Origin: Limnanthes douglasii subsp. nivea
Lineage: Eukaryota; Streptophyta; Magnoliopsida; Brassicales; Limnanthaceae
Length of the DNA: 64,000 nucleotides
Direction: 5' to 3'
Assembly (NCBI GenBank): GCA_036936605.1
Contig: JAUPFV010000001.1
Location: 113,592,771-113,656,770 of the forward strand
A program made the position numbers and the translations under genes. Below, piece after piece: positions 37,110-49,375 of the stretch (its first letter is position 1; every line of letters begins with the position of its first letter). A model generated the notes under the pieces. The model did not search any database. It saw only the letters and a list, made by a program, of their open reading frames with translations, and had not been told where the DNA came from.

Positions 37110-38652
37110 CTAAATCCAATCCTCTAAGTCTTGGAGAACAACACGAGGAGATGCTTTCTCAAAAGCTGAAATCAATCCCTCCAGTTGATTTCTCAAAGCT
37201 GATGGTAAAACAATATATTCAAGTACTTTAGCATGTGCGAGTATAACCTCCAGAAAATGACAAGTCGAAGTTGAAGGTTCAAAACCACTTAAAACGATGG
37301 TCTTTATATGCGAATTCAAACAAGCCAAGTGCTCTAGTGACGATCTCAATCCTCGTGCTTTAAAGTTGTATGTGTCTTGGGGATTACAATAATACTGAAA
37401 CAGTCGTTAGTCGTTGCGTTATGATCTCGTTACATTAATAAAACCACTACTCAAAGCAGCATAAAAGAGTAACTTAACAAATCATTTTTGAAGGAATAAG
37501 AGAGAGACCAACCCCGGTAGGGCGACAACAGTCGATTATTCTTAGTGTGTTGACGTGAGGTGAAACTCTAAGCAAAATTAAAAACCCCGAAATGGTGCTG
37601 CTACATATCTCAACAGTTAACTCTCTGCAGTTGTGTAACCAGGCCCTTGTGGGGTGTATTTGTTCTGCTTCCCATGTCGATAAAAGCTGGAATCAAAATT
37701 AATACTAAATAAATGTTTCGTTTTGTTTAAGACAACTTTAAGTGCTTAGACGGCATATACAAAAAGAGATACATACTCGAACATAGCTGTGACTCAACGT
37801 AATACTCCGAGCATGATGGATTTTCGGAAGATGCAGATGATGTTTCATCGACTCGACCGAATTAGAAATATGAAGCATTTCAAGGCAAACTTTTGATACA
37901 GAAGAGACATCCTTCAGTTGAATCCATCCAGAGGGCAACCAGCAACGTTGTATGGTTAATGAGTTGAGATTAGGTGTTAAAATCTCCAGTCTAGGACATC
38001 GATCCATAGTGAAAGGTCTGTCTATTTTAAGTTCTCTCAAGCTCTTGGAATTAAATTGAAAAACATCTTCATGAAAACAGCAAAGTCGTATACGCAGATG
38101 CTCAAGCATAGGACAGCCACAAATTGCTGATATATCACTGCCACATAAAATCGTAGTATCCAGTGATAGAGATCTGAGTGATGTCCAAGATAAACGCGGA
38201 TCAACATCGAAGTGGCAGTGCCTCAAACGTATCTTTGTTAACTTGGAATGGCCGCATAAAACAGGAGGCAGAGAATACTGATCAGAACCAATCACTAATT
38301 CAAGATGTAGTTCCTCCATCCCAAGTCTAACTGCATTCTCCAAACATCGGTCAAGCTGAAACTCCAATGTATCATCGTCAGGGGCAAGATTAATGAGTTG
38401 AAATTTTTGGAGTTTCAACAAATTGGCTTCGGATAGAGATCTGTTGATGACAGACCATAATTCTTGGTTAGTAGCAAAATCTAAACCGTCAAAGTTGAGA
38501 ACCGGGAGAGAGCAACAGACAGATCTCCATTTCTTAGATACGAGGCTGGTCCTGATAACTTGTTTGGTGGGCAAGAAGCTGAGAATACGCACCAGAATTT
38601 CTTCAGGTAAGTACTTTGGGGTTTCTTGTCTGGACGTGGCCCTAGTACATAA
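37110..38652 (-). CDS. F-box/LRR protein with FBD-like C-terminus, first exon unresolved
   Basis: Exons: open frame from about 38652 to 37777, then 37686-37513 and 37394-37110, joined by GT-AG introns in phase 0. The F-box (YLPEEILVRILSFLPTKQVI) is followed by WRSVCCSLPVLNFDG, leucine-rich repeats (SKLTKIRLRHCHFDVDPRLS, LTIQRCWLPSGW) and an FBD-like end (HIKTIVLSGFE, LEVILAHAKVLEYIVLPS). Plant F-box proteins of this class recruit targets to SCF ubiquitin ligases. No in-frame ATG lies between the upstream stop at 38655 and the F-box, so the start must be in an upstream exon or has been lost. ATGGCAGAAGCC at about 38749 is a candidate, but the phase does not fit the obvious splice sites. It is either a gene with an unseen first exon or a recent 5' truncation. 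Confidence 0.78.
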
Positions 38653-39749
38653 TCAATGTAAAATGGCATCAAACAAACACTACAGATTGAGTTCAAAATC
38701 ATTATCTAAATTTCTACTTCAAACATTATTGTTCAAGGCTTCTGCCATTTTCGAACAAATTAGCTAATGTAAAAATCAAGAAAATGTCATGGATTAGGTA
38801 ACGTAAAACTCAAGAAAACGTCCCTAAACTAATTGGGTAGTACCATGCTCGAATTATTAATACGAATCGGAATATATGAAAAATAAAACACAGAGTTTGA
38901 AACAACTTCTTACTCCATCGACTTCGATCTCTCTGATTCTTCCTTCTTTCTTTCTTCCTTTCTTTCGTTCCTTTTTTTCTTATAGAGAACTGGGCATGGA
39001 ATCAAGAGAGGTGATGAAAGTAGTCATACGCGATGTCTGATGTCATCGACAAACTTATCTTTATTTACCCTTATCTTTATTTTATTTTTAACTAATTTTT
39101 ATAATAATTTTTTAGAACTTAACTGCTAACAGTGATTTGTACTTTTTAAAGGATTAAATCAGAAAATAATATTTTCTTTAAGGTAAAATATATTCGATTT
39201 AATAAACAACAAATAACATGGTTAAAAAGTATTTAATAAACAGGTCATTATATGCTAAAATGGTTAAAAAATATTTAATAAACAGGTCACTATATGCTAA
39301 AAAGTGACCGATCTGAAAATTTAAATTTCCCCCTAATTAAAAAGAGGAGGATTTAAAATTTTCAAATCTCCCTCAAGACTAATTTTAAACGGAGTTCAAT
39401 TTTTTTGACGAACTTCAATAACATTAAGCAGCCATGGATGAGTAAAAAACATCTCCTCATCTACTACATTTTATGGGTCAATCTCATCTGTTTCAAGACA
39501 CTTCTTTATCTATCTGCTCTCCCTCCTAACTGCTACAAGATACATCATCTCTTAACGAATCAGCTCCATGAAGCCATCTTCTTCATGTTTCCTTCCCAAT
39601 CTTCCTGCTACCTTAATCAATCTGCAACTATAAAATGTAATGGCCATGTCAAGCAGAGCTTGCTACCAGTTAGAGATTAACAAGTAAATAACAAGTTAAT
39701 CATCAATAAATAATTAAACCTCAACATTAAAGTAACTTAAGTTCAAACT
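38653..39749. other. Intergenic; includes a 42-bp tandem duplication
   Basis: This is the promoter side of the F-box gene and the 3' flank of the LINE. At 39221-39304 a 42-bp unit (GTTAAAAAGTATTTAATAAA and onward) is present twice with few changes. A plus-strand ORF at 39405-39680 has no recognisable domain and lies antisense to the LINE 3' UTR. Confidence 0.5.
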
Positions 39750-40869
39750 TTATAATAGAGTTATAACTCTTAATGGAAAAGGAGTTTCAGACTGGTTAAA
39801 GTCAATCTTCATTTTACATTTTAGGGTCCATCTAGCAAGCCAATCGACTGCTTGGTTTTGGACCCTATAAATGTGAGAAATGTTCATATAAGCATATATT
39901 AACCTTCTACAACAACTAAGAATCTGATTTAAATAAAAAGGATACTTTCCATCAACTAACATATTGACTAAAAGAAGAGAATCAGCCTCAATTTCAACCT
40001 TACTCCAACTATATTTTTTTGCAGAGAAGCAGGCCATCCAAAAGAGCTTGAGCCTCAGCCATTATAGGCGTCATTTTCCCATAAAGGTTAGTTATTCCCT
40101 TGACAATATTTCCAGTGTGGTCGCGGATCAGAAATCCACCACTAGAGTTACCATTTTTATGGCAAGAAACATCACAGTTAAGCTTCAGGTAATTCTCTTT
40201 CAGAGGGATCCATTTAAGATACTTAGGTTTTCTTTCTCCATGAGTATAACATGAACACCCCATGTATCTAGCAATGTGCATGTCTTTGTGCCAGTGCTCT
40301 GAGAGTTATTAAAAAGGTCCAGACTAATAATAATATAGTTAACGTACCTGATTGCAACCTCATCATTAAGCTCTTTTTTGCCAAATTTCTTATTGTTCAT
40401 AGCATTCCATATAGTCCAAAGAATAATTAAGGGTAAAACAGTTCTAATATACACATAACTATTAGTGGACCAAAACCATGAACGAAACATATGATTTATA
40501 GACATGTATCTCTCAACTCTGATCTTAAAGATAAATCCATAATAAGACTAGAGATTTCACGCCAAATCACATTTTATGAATAGATGGATCAGAGACTCTA
40601 TGTTAAAGCACCACTGACACTTAGATACAGTTGTAAGATGTTTCTTTTGCAATATAGTATCAACCGGAATAAAATTATATACAAGTTTTCAAGCCAATAA
40701 AGAAATGTTTTTAGGAACAACAGAATTCCACATTTTACCAAATATGTTGGATTTATTGTGTTTACTTCTAATATGGTTTCACGTAAGCTTAATATTAAAC
40801 TTAGTGTTAGTAGAGAGAGCCCAAACTATAGAGTCCTCAATCTGATCATTGATAGACATTTTTTGAATT
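39750..40869 (-). pseudogene. LINE 3' part: zinc-binding and RNase H domains
   Basis: Read on the minus strand, the RT zinc-binding domain comes first (FGKMWNSVVPKNISLLA, then CQWCFNIESLIHLFIKCDLA; Trp codons changed to TGA). An RNase H domain follows (YLKLNCDVSCHKNGNSSGGF, PIMAEAQALLDGLLL, KVEIEADSLLLVNML, NQAVDWLARW). A frameshift at a run of seven A/T near 40018 splits the RNase H. This is the C-terminal end of a plant L1-type LINE with RNase H. Its upstream part continues at 51746-51225 and then at 62506-64000. Confidence 0.85.
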
Positions 40870-40874
40870 AAGTC

Positions 40875-41251
40875 TGGTGAGGATTATTTTAGACTGAGGG
40901 TAATTTTGTCAGATGTTTTGTGGTATTTTGAGGGTATTAAATATTTGAGTGTTTTGTAGTGAGAGATTTAAGCTGTCTGGTTGTATTAAATATTCATTAC
41001 CCTCATTAATGAAAGTGGTTGGGTATTTATACCCTTAATTATGGGCCCATCGGCTTTCGGGTCAAACTATGAAATCGGGTCGAGTTCAAAGACCCATTAG
41101 TTTATTAAGAAGATTAGCAATTAGCTTAGTCAAAAGCTGTTTAGTGTTTTAATACTTTTGTCCTCTCCGGATACTTCAATGGGTAATTATTGTCCGGATT
41201 ACCCCTGTCCGGTTTCACAGTGAGTGGTGGTGAATAATTCCGGACTCATCA
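40875..41251 (-). repeat. Element C 3' LTR (left)
   Basis: 377 bp. On the minus strand a TATA box (GTATAAATACCC) lies at about 41022. It is the partner of 50856-51224. Confidence 0.93.
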
Positions 41252-41683
41252 GTAGCCCCATTTTTAGGTTTTTTCAAAGGTCTTTGGCAAGACAAAAAAC
41301 TCTCTTAAGAAATAACAATATTCTCCGGACGTTCATGTATTCATCTCAGGGTTTATCTGGACTGAATACTTCTCAGAAGTTTAAGAGTTCTGCTCTGGAT
41401 CGTGGGACACGTGTCACACTTTGATTCGTTTTACCAGCCGTTTTCTTCCTAGAACGACGCTCCCACTAATCCAAAAAAGTAACTCCTGCATTTAATGTTC
41501 ATGACGTCAGTGCCGCCTTCAATCATTACATTTGCCTTTTCGTTTTCTCCTAGGTATTGGTAACTTTTTTGCCTCACTAGTATAAATTACTTCATTTTAC
41601 TGTTTCACCATCTTCATCACTTTGTCATTTCTTATTTTCAGAGATTTTTACTTCTCCTCTCAAAATCTTTCTTGTGTAGGTTT
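41252..41683 (+). promoter_or_regulatory. Putative promoter of element C antisense gene
   Basis: At 41406-41428 lies GACACGTGTCACACTTTGAT, which contains the palindrome GACACGTGTC with a G-box core. It is nearly identical to the element B motif and lies 256-278 bp before the ATG, as in B. A TATA-like AGTATAAATTAC lies at about 41579, roughly 100 bp before the ATG. Transcription from here is inferred, not shown. Confidence 0.55.
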
Positions 41684-44657
41684 ATGTTCACGGCGAGAAA
41701 CGCTCTGGTGAAAGGTGGTTGGCAAAATCTTTCAGAATTAGAAAAAGCACAAAAGGTTGAGCGAGAGAGATGTATCGCTGCGGGTCTTCCAGTTTCTTCA
41801 ATCAGTAAGCCCGATAAACCGTCTTCAGAAGCTGATCGAGGATCATCCTCTTCCAGAAGTGCTAAACCTAAGCGTTTGTTCAACCAAGCCTCTCGCCCAT
41901 TCCGTCAGGCTCCTCGGTTCATGAGTCTCAGCCCTCTACTGTGCAGGAAAAAGCAGTATCAAGTAAAACAAAACCCTCTTCGTTCATCGCTATGGGGTCA
42001 GATGTTGAGAAGTCTCCAGAAAAAGTTAATCTTCACCGGACAAGCCGTCTAGTAAAGGGTCAGGCAACTGGCTCTCAAACCAAGTCCTCAAAGTCAGGGC
42101 CCTCCAAGTCTAAGACCAAAGATAAAGCCTCCGGATCGGAGGCACCTATTAGAGCCCCAAAAGACAAATCCTCTAGACCTGAGGCCACTAGAACCAACTC
42201 TCATACTGAGCCCTCCGGTACTGAGCCCCTGCCGGACACCAGATCCCTAAGAGAGGCTGATGCTCAACCGTCCGGACAACATGCTGAGCCACCCACTAGC
42301 ACTCTCCCATCAACAACGGCTGATAAACCTTCCACGGTAATGGAAGAGGTGATGGAGGATGGTATTGAAGATGCTTCATTCGAGACTGAGGCTTCCGGGC
42401 AGACTGGGGATGTTGCCTCTGTTAGAAAAGGAAAAGGCAAGGAGAAAATCTGCATGACCCATCCGGATCTGCCGGAGAGTCTGGAAGGCAAAGTGGGGCC
42501 TTGCTTCCACAAGGTTAATGTGAAGTATCTGCTGGCCATGCAGAATATCAACTATGTCTATACTCGCACTGCTGAGTTAGGTCGGATCCGGACAAAATGG
42601 GGGATCCCTGAATCTGTTAAAGTGAGGATACCAGTCACTCCGGAGACCCCGATGGACTGCAAGCTCAGCGAAATAGTCATCTACACCGAGCTGTTTAACT
42701 GGGGGCCCAGATTTCCCTTGGATCCAGAAATTGTCAGGTATTTCCACCTGATAAAACTCTGTCCAAGCCAACTGAGTCCCAACGTTTGGTATACTCTCAT
42801 CGCCTGCATTATGGCATCAAGGATCTCCCGTATACCACTTCCAATGGAGCAGTTTGCTGCTGTGGCCAGCCTCTGTAAGAACCGTCATATCCCATTCTAC
42901 CACTTCAATATGGGAGACAATTGTAAGGTGGTGGATGACTTGCTTGAATTAGAGAAAAATTGGAAGACCTGATTTCTTTTTATCAGCGGGACATGGGAAA
43001 ACGGAAGGAAAATCAAAGCTGGTGTCAATCCAAGTATGTTCACCAGCAGATAGAAAAGCTCAAGTAAATATTTTATCAGTTTGTCTTTCTTACTTTGTAA
43101 ATTTTTTGTTTCTGGACTACTTTTCTTTTTCTTTGGTTAGTGCTGCCAAAGGAGTTCTCCGATTATATGGAGGAGGGGCAGGCCACATATGCCAAATTAA
43201 ACGCTTGGGCTGCTGAACGTTGGGGAAACGCTTTCCACAACTGCTTCACCTCTGGCAACTTAGTGAGGTCCCACCTCTGGAACACAACGGACCGGAGAGA
43301 CCTTACTTGGGAGGAGCTGGCCACACCACCCCCTCCGGTTGTCATTCTCAAGAGAACAGAGGAGAAAGATGACAAACTTGCCTTGCCCTCTACAGTTAAA
43401 GCCCCAAGCAAGATGAAAGGCAAGAAGGAAAATAAAAAACAAGTTGCAGCAGAGGTTGTTCAGGGTGCTGTTGAGGAGATCGCTCCGACGAGTCAGGAAG
43501 TGCAGGCCCAAGGGGGAATTGATGCTACTATACTTCAAGTAGTTGAAGATGAGAGTATTAGGGAGGCAGGTGGACCTCAAGATCCTCTAAAGGCTCCTAA
43601 AAAGGACCGAAAATGGGGAGCAAATAGTAAAGAGAGGGCGGTCAAGAAGAAGAAAGTCTCTTTAGGGGATGAAGTTGTCCTCCGGCCTTCGTAGTCTCTT
43701 CCTCTGGCCGACCCAACATACCCCACCTTGGCAGAGCAAATCCCAAGTGATCTACACGCCGGAGAGGGTACCAGAGGGGATATTAATATTGATGGAGTAG
43801 ACATCAATGGCCTCCAAAACATTGGCCTTTACTTTGGAGACCTTGAAAAAGATAACTTCGCTGGTCCCTAACTTCCCCCAAGTTCTTCTAACATGGTGAC
43901 CTTTAATGGTAAGTCTTTCACTATTTCAGGGGAAAACAATATGGTGACTCACTCTTTGTTGGGCCATATTCAGCCAGTGCTCAACTTGGAGAGGCAAGTA
44001 CGAAGTCAGTCTGCCCTCATCAACACACTCAATGCAGATAAATAGAGCTTATCCAATGAAAATTTTAACGCCAACCAAAGTGTTGAAGCATTGAGGAAAG
44101 AGCTTGAGGAGTTAAAGAAAGAGAAAGAAGACTTGGCAACCAGGCTGGTCACTTCGGAGATGGCTAACACAGAGCTCCAAACCAAGTGTTCTGGCTTGGA
44201 GAAAGATCTCTCCACTTTGAAGGAAGAGGTGAAGACCAAGGACAATGTTATCCAAGCCCTGTCCGCTGACAAGACTTCTCTTGAAGGTGTTGTGTCCGAA
44301 GTTACCAAGGAAAAGAAAGACTTGATGAAAGAGCATGTGAAGACAATCCATGCCAAGGTCGATGCGTATACCAACGATGTGATAGATTCCCTAGATAAAA
44401 GGTATGCCAAAGTTAAATCTTGCATGGTCTTGCTTTTTCATCAAACATTCCCGAAGAGAACACTGGGTACTCTATGACAGTATGTTGAATATGAAGATAT
44501 CCTATTTCACACGATGGTGGATGGTGATAAGAGAAACTATTCCAGTGGTATTGATGATTCTACCGATGAGGAAAAAGGGACCGGAGAGAGCTCCAGTGAT
44601 GAACCCAAAGATCCAAAGAAGAAACAAGATGATGCAGGAACATTTACGGGAAACTAG
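41684..44657 (+). pseudogene. Element C antisense gene (aORF), spliced, best preserved copy
   Basis: The ATG at 41684 begins MFTARNALVKGGWQNLSELE. A frameshift near 41910 leads into a long open frame (41941-42972) with a Ser/Pro/Lys-rich linker and the conserved domain (IVIYTELFNWGPRFPLDPEI, then QLSPNVWYTLIACIMASRIS). A frameshift near 42962 is followed by QRDMGKRKENQSWCQSKYVH. The intron is 43064-43140 (77 nt, GT...AG). Exon 2 has LPKEFSDYMEEGQATYAKL, a Lys-rich region (KKKK) and a coiled coil at 44091-44400 (ELKKEKEDLATRL). The tail is acidic, with the stop at 44655-44657. It reads antisense to gag-pol. Element B and D homologues confirm exon borders and domain order. No enzymatic motif is seen. 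DNA- or chromatin-related binding is only a guess. Confidence 0.85.
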
Positions 44658-45198
44658 CCTTAAAATTTTAACTATTTTCTGTTTTTTTCTTATCCTTATG
44701 ACATACAAAGTCCTTGGATGGCCAAGGAATTTTTATAATTGTGTCTGGTTTGAGTCCGGTCAAGCTTTTACTTTTAAACTTAAAATCCTTGGATGACCAA
44801 GGCATTCTTTATGTTTTAATATCATCCTCCGATGTTTAGCTGGGTAGTTTTACTTTGCTAAATTCTTGCTTTGTTTTATATTCGCCCAATCTTAATGGCT
44901 GATGTTTAAATAGCCCCTATTTATTTTACAAGTATTTTAAGATGAAAGTGTTTAAATTCTGTGATGAAAAATGTTAAATGATCATCATTTCACCAGATCA
45001 ATCCGATTTGTTAAAGATACTTAAAAAGTTTTAAAGAAACTGTGAATCAAAACACTCCGAATATTTTAAGAAGGCATCAAATTTTATTGAAAAACCCGGA
45101 CACCTCATTAAAACCTCCCCGCGCCACCAGGGTAGGAAAGAGTATGCCCCCCCCCAATATTTACATGAGCTTTAAACAAGTAAATATTTACACAACTT
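44658..45198. other. Element C 3' region: hairpins and conserved motif
   Basis: Two palindromes, CCTTGG-N4-CCAAGG at 44712-44727 and CCTTGG-N4-CCAAGG at 44787-44802, follow the antisense stop. On the minus strand, 45150-45098 holds the shared post-integrase motif (TCTTTCCTACCCTGG...GGGGAGGTTTTAATGAGG). In it CCTACCC and GGGGAGG can form a stem with one mismatch. Confidence 0.7.
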
Positions 45199-46233
45199 TC
45201 ATTCTAGATACATCTGGAGGTGTTCAATATTCCAAGGGTGGTTTACGATTCTTCCATCTTTGTCATGAAGCCCGTATGTCCCAAGCTTAAGCTTTTCAAG
45301 AGCACATAGGACCCTTCCCAATTTGGAGCTAGATTGACGAACTTTTCTCAATACTTTATCCCCTGGTTGAAAATCCCTTCTTCTGATTCTGGAAGCAAAC
45401 CTGCTTCTCAATGAACCTTGATAATGGGTGGCTCTAAGATGAGCCTTAACCCTTTTCTCTTCTATTAAGTCCAATTGACTTCTGACTGCCACTTCATTAG
45501 CCTGTTCGGAAAAGTTATGGACTCTGTATGATGGAAGAGATGCCTCTATAGGAGCAATTGCATCTATCCCATATACCAAGGCAAACGGGGATTCATGTGT
45601 AGCAGCTCCAGGAGTAGTCCAGTAGGCCCATAGTACTTCTTGCAAATAGCTTAGCCATTTTCCAGCAGCCTCTTCTAAATTCTTTTTGAGACTGGACAGA
45701 ATAGTCATGTTTGCCACTTCAACTTGACCATTCGCCTCTGGGTGGAAAAGAGAAGAGAAGCAATGTTGAATGCCCCTAGAGGCACATAAACTCCCCATAT
45801 CCTTGTTATCAAATTGTGGCCCATTATCTGTGGTTATCTTTTATGGAACCCCAAACTCCAACAAATATTAGATAAGATAATTTTATAACAGCTTTTGAAG
45901 TAGTTCCTGCCAAAGGGGCTGCCTCTATCCACTTCGAAAAATAATCAATGGCCACAATAATGGTTCTGCACCCTCCGGACGCCATCGGTAGAGGCCCTAC
46001 TAGATCCAGTCCCCAACGAGCAAAAGGTATTGGCTCAAAAATCGATTCTAAGGGGACAGCTGGGATATGAATTTCATTACCATATCTTTGGCATGGATCA
46101 CACGTTTTTACCAATTCCTTGGCATCTTCCATTATGGTTGGGCAGTAGTATCATACCAATAAAACCTTTCGGGTTAAAGCTTTATAGCCATAGTGTGCTG
46201 ACCCCTCACCATCATGTAGTTCAGATAGCATAA
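45199..46233 (-). pseudogene. Element C integrase
   Basis: The zinc-binding part includes CDPCQRYGNEIHIP. The core has RWGLDLVGPLPMASGG and IIVAIDYFSKWIEAAPL, then a frameshift near 45850 within the second Asp region. NGQVEVANMTI carries the Glu, and the C-terminus is HPWNIEHLQMYLE at 45199. One or two frameshifts separate it from a complete integrase, which would insert element DNA into the host genome. Confidence 0.87.
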
Positions 46234-47279
46234 TTTAAGACTCTTCAACCCCCAAACAACGCAAGATAGGTCTACTAAATGACTTCTTGTATAAAATATC
46301 TCTTATGACTAAAAAACCACGAGCCTTGTACTTCATTTTCCTGGCCATAGATTTCTCTGGAGGCAAAATGCCATTAGTAATGTATTGAAGAAGGGGATGT
46401 CTCCATTCCTTGGGTTGAACTACTTGTATACTTAAACTTTCCTCTTCTTCCTTACCCCAATTAGGCTGTATGGATGGACATTCTTGTACATGAATCCATG
46501 GGTACGACTCAGAGTATGCTATGGTTGCCAAGGAGTCTGCTAATATATTTTCCGATTTGGGTATATGCTCATAACTAACCTCTTTGAAGTTGGCTACCAC
46601 TTCTTTAAGAATGAATAAATATTTAATCAACTGCTCATTTTTTTCCTCAGACTGGCCTTAAGCATGATGGATAAGAAGTTGAGAATCACTCATTAACCGA
46701 ACTCTTTTGGCTCCACAGCTTCGTATTCGGACTCATTGTTAGAAGCCCTAAAAGCAAAGAATATAGCCTGGTATAGCTTGTCGCCGTACGGAGAGGTTAA
46801 ACATATCCCAGCACCACAACACATGGTACTTGATCCGCCATCGGTCCGGACAACCCATACCTTCTTAGTTTTTTCATTTGTAGTTTGTTTAGTACTTTTG
46901 TCCGAATGGAATTCAACTAGGAAATCAGCAACAGATTGAGCTTTGATTGCAGTTCGAGGGGAAAAATCAATGTCATAGTCTCCCAATTCTACTGAACAAC
47001 TTGGTCATCCTGCTTGATATGTCTGCCTTTTAAAGAAAAAATTTCAAAGGAAAAGATGTCCGGACGACAATAAAATGAGACTGAAAATAGGGCCTCATTT
47101 TCCTGACAGCAATTAGTAAAGCCAGTGCTAGCTCTTCAAGTTGTAAGTATCTTCTTTCAGCATCCATCAGGCTCTTGCTGATGTAGTACACCAGACGAGG
47201 ATAACTATCCACCTCTCTCACTAGTACTGCACGTATAACACATTCGGACACTGCTAAATATATGTAAAAAATTTCTCCA
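46234..47279 (-). pseudogene. Element C RNase H region
   Basis: The connection domain lies at 47251-47030 (YYISKSLMDAERRYLQLEEL). RNase H starts near 46860 (VVRTDGGSSTMCCGAGICL), and NNESEYEA is followed by a deletion of about eight codons relative to element B, with a frame change. ENILADSLATIAYSESYPWI and CLGVEES follow. The deletion removes part of the RNase H core helix. Confidence 0.83.
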
Positions 47280-48299
47280 TCAATAGGTTTGTAGAGAGTT
47301 TTGGGGGAAGATAAATGCTTTTTTTATTTCATTGAACGCTTGGTCACACCGTGGAGACCAGTTAAAGTCCTTGGCACCCTTTAAAGTTTGGAAAAATGGG
47401 GCACACCTATCCGAGAACCTTGAGATAAAACGGTTTAGAGCAACTAACATTCCTGTCAATCTTTGTACTTCTTTAATATTCCGAGGATGATCCATCTGTA
47501 ATACAACATTAAGTTGGTTCGGATCAGGTTGTATCCCTTTCTCACTTATCACATACCCCAAAAAATTCTCGGACTGTACTCCAAAAATGCACTTGTCTGG
47601 ATTTAATTTTAAATTAACTTTTACCAAGTTGGCAAAAGTCTCTTGGAGATCGGCCAAGTGTAATTCCTCCTCTATACTCTTTGCCATCATGTCATCAATA
47701 TAGACTTCCATATTTCTTCCAATTTGATCAACGAATTCTTTATTCACCAGCCTCTGATAAGTAGCCCCAAAATTTATTAACCCAAAAGAAATCACCTTGT
47801 AACAATGGAGGCCCCTATCAGTAACAAAAGTAGTGTGTTCCTGGTCCTTCAGATCCACTTGTATCTGATTATAACCGGAGAAGGCATCCATGAAGGACAA
47901 CAACTTGTTCCCAGATGTGGAGTCTACTAACTGATCGATCCGGGGGACTGGATACAAATATTTTGGGCAAGCTCGGTTGAGGTTAGTAAAGTCGATACAC
48001 ATACGTCATTTCCCATTTTTCTTTTTTACTAACACTGGATTGGCAGTCCATAAAGGGTACTGAGATTCCTTTATATGCCCCATTTTAGTAAGTCGATCAA
48101 CCTCTTGAACTATGGCATCAGCTTTCTCTTTAGAGAAAGCTCTTATTCTCTGCACAACAGGTGCTACATCTCTCCGGATGGATAGTTGGTGTGATATAAC
48201 ATTCGCAGGCACTCCGGTTACATCAGCATTACACCAAGCAAAAACGTGTTGGTGGTTTGTTAAAAAGGATAACACTTTGCTTTTTAGTTCTGATATCAT
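47280..48299 (-). pseudogene. Element C reverse transcriptase, catalytic YIDD intact
   Basis: 48299-48006 and 47997-47280 form one RT split by a single stop: the conserved GKWRMC reads GK, stop, RMC (TGG to TGA). The blocks are AFSKEKADAIVQEVDRLTKM, LLSFMDAFSGYNQIQVDL, NMEVYIDDMMAKS with both catalytic Asp, and FLGYVISEKGIQPD. The end (IFPQNSLQTY) is frameshifted. It is the best preserved RT in the window. Confidence 0.88.
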
Positions 48300-49375
48300 C
48301 TTAGATCCATCTTGACACTTCTCTCTTCAGCCAGAGAGTGAGTTTCAACCTCTTCAATTGGTATTAAAACACCATGGGTCTCTCTAGGGTCATCAATTTC
48401 ACCCTCTCCCCCACAAGGCCCCACCAATTGCTAATCTTCATTTATCCGAAATTCCCCTAAAGTCCTAGGGGCAAACGCAGTTGCATAACATTCCCTTGCT
48501 ATTTTTTGACTACTCCGGAAAACTTCCACTTGTCCTTGAACAACATATTTTAAATATTGGTGAAATGTTGAAGCCACAACATGCATCCTGGAGAGCCAAG
48601 ACCTTCCCAAAATGGAATTTCTAGCACGTGGGACAATCTACCACAACAAAAAGTACCCTGACCATTTTCTTGAAAGGGCCCTTGCCCAACAAAACCTCCT
48701 CCTCAAACTCCCCGACTACGTCCGCAGAGCTTCTAGTGAAACCTAAAATGGACCTATTTGAACGTTGAATCACATTCGGATTCTTCATATGTTTGTAAGA
48801 ACTCAAAAGAGGATATTTCCTGAGGTGCCAGTGTCCACCAAAATTCGCCTAATGTCATTGCCCCCAATTGATGCTCCTATTACCACAACATCTTCATGAG
48901 GACCAACTATATCTCTCAAGTCATCTTCATAAAAAACAATTAAGAGAAAAGGAATTTGGGATTGATAGGAGGACATGACTCCCTCCAACTGAGTAGCTAG
49001 AGTGTGAACATGCCTCTTCCTTAAAAAAAGAGTTAGTGCAGTCATTGTGTCTCCCCTGAATATGGTAAGTGACTCAAAAATGTTTATAAGCCCAGATACC
49101 GTCTTGGTATGTTCTGTTATAACACCCACCTTATTTTGGGTTGGATCATGATCCAAATACTCTGATTCTACATCAAATCTTTCAATAATTACCATGGCCC
49201 CGTCCAGAGCCGATGTCCTTGCATTGTTTGATGGGCCGGTCCGATGAACATTATCAGGCCTATTCCCACTTCTTCTCTTGACATAAGCACCTAATTTTCC
49301 TCTTTCAATCAGATTCTGCACCTCTTGTTTCAAAGCGGTGTAATCCTTGGTGTTATGGCCAATATCATGATGATA
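48300..49375 (-). pseudogene. Element C gag C-terminus and protease
   Basis: The protease core VVVIGASIGGNDIRRILVDT is followed by GTSGNILF; DTG is intact. A stop separates the C-terminal part (SYKHMKNPNVIQRSNRSILG to VLFVVVDCPTC). The zinc-knuckle region near 49380-49330 has a stop and a Cys-to-Tyr change (YHHDIGHNTKDY). From about 48620 to 48300 the frame is broken linker to RT. Confidence 0.82.

Noticed and set aside
39405..39680. Plus-strand ORF of 91 codons
   Set aside because: No recognisable domain, and it lies antisense to the 3' end of a LINE next to its RNase H stop.
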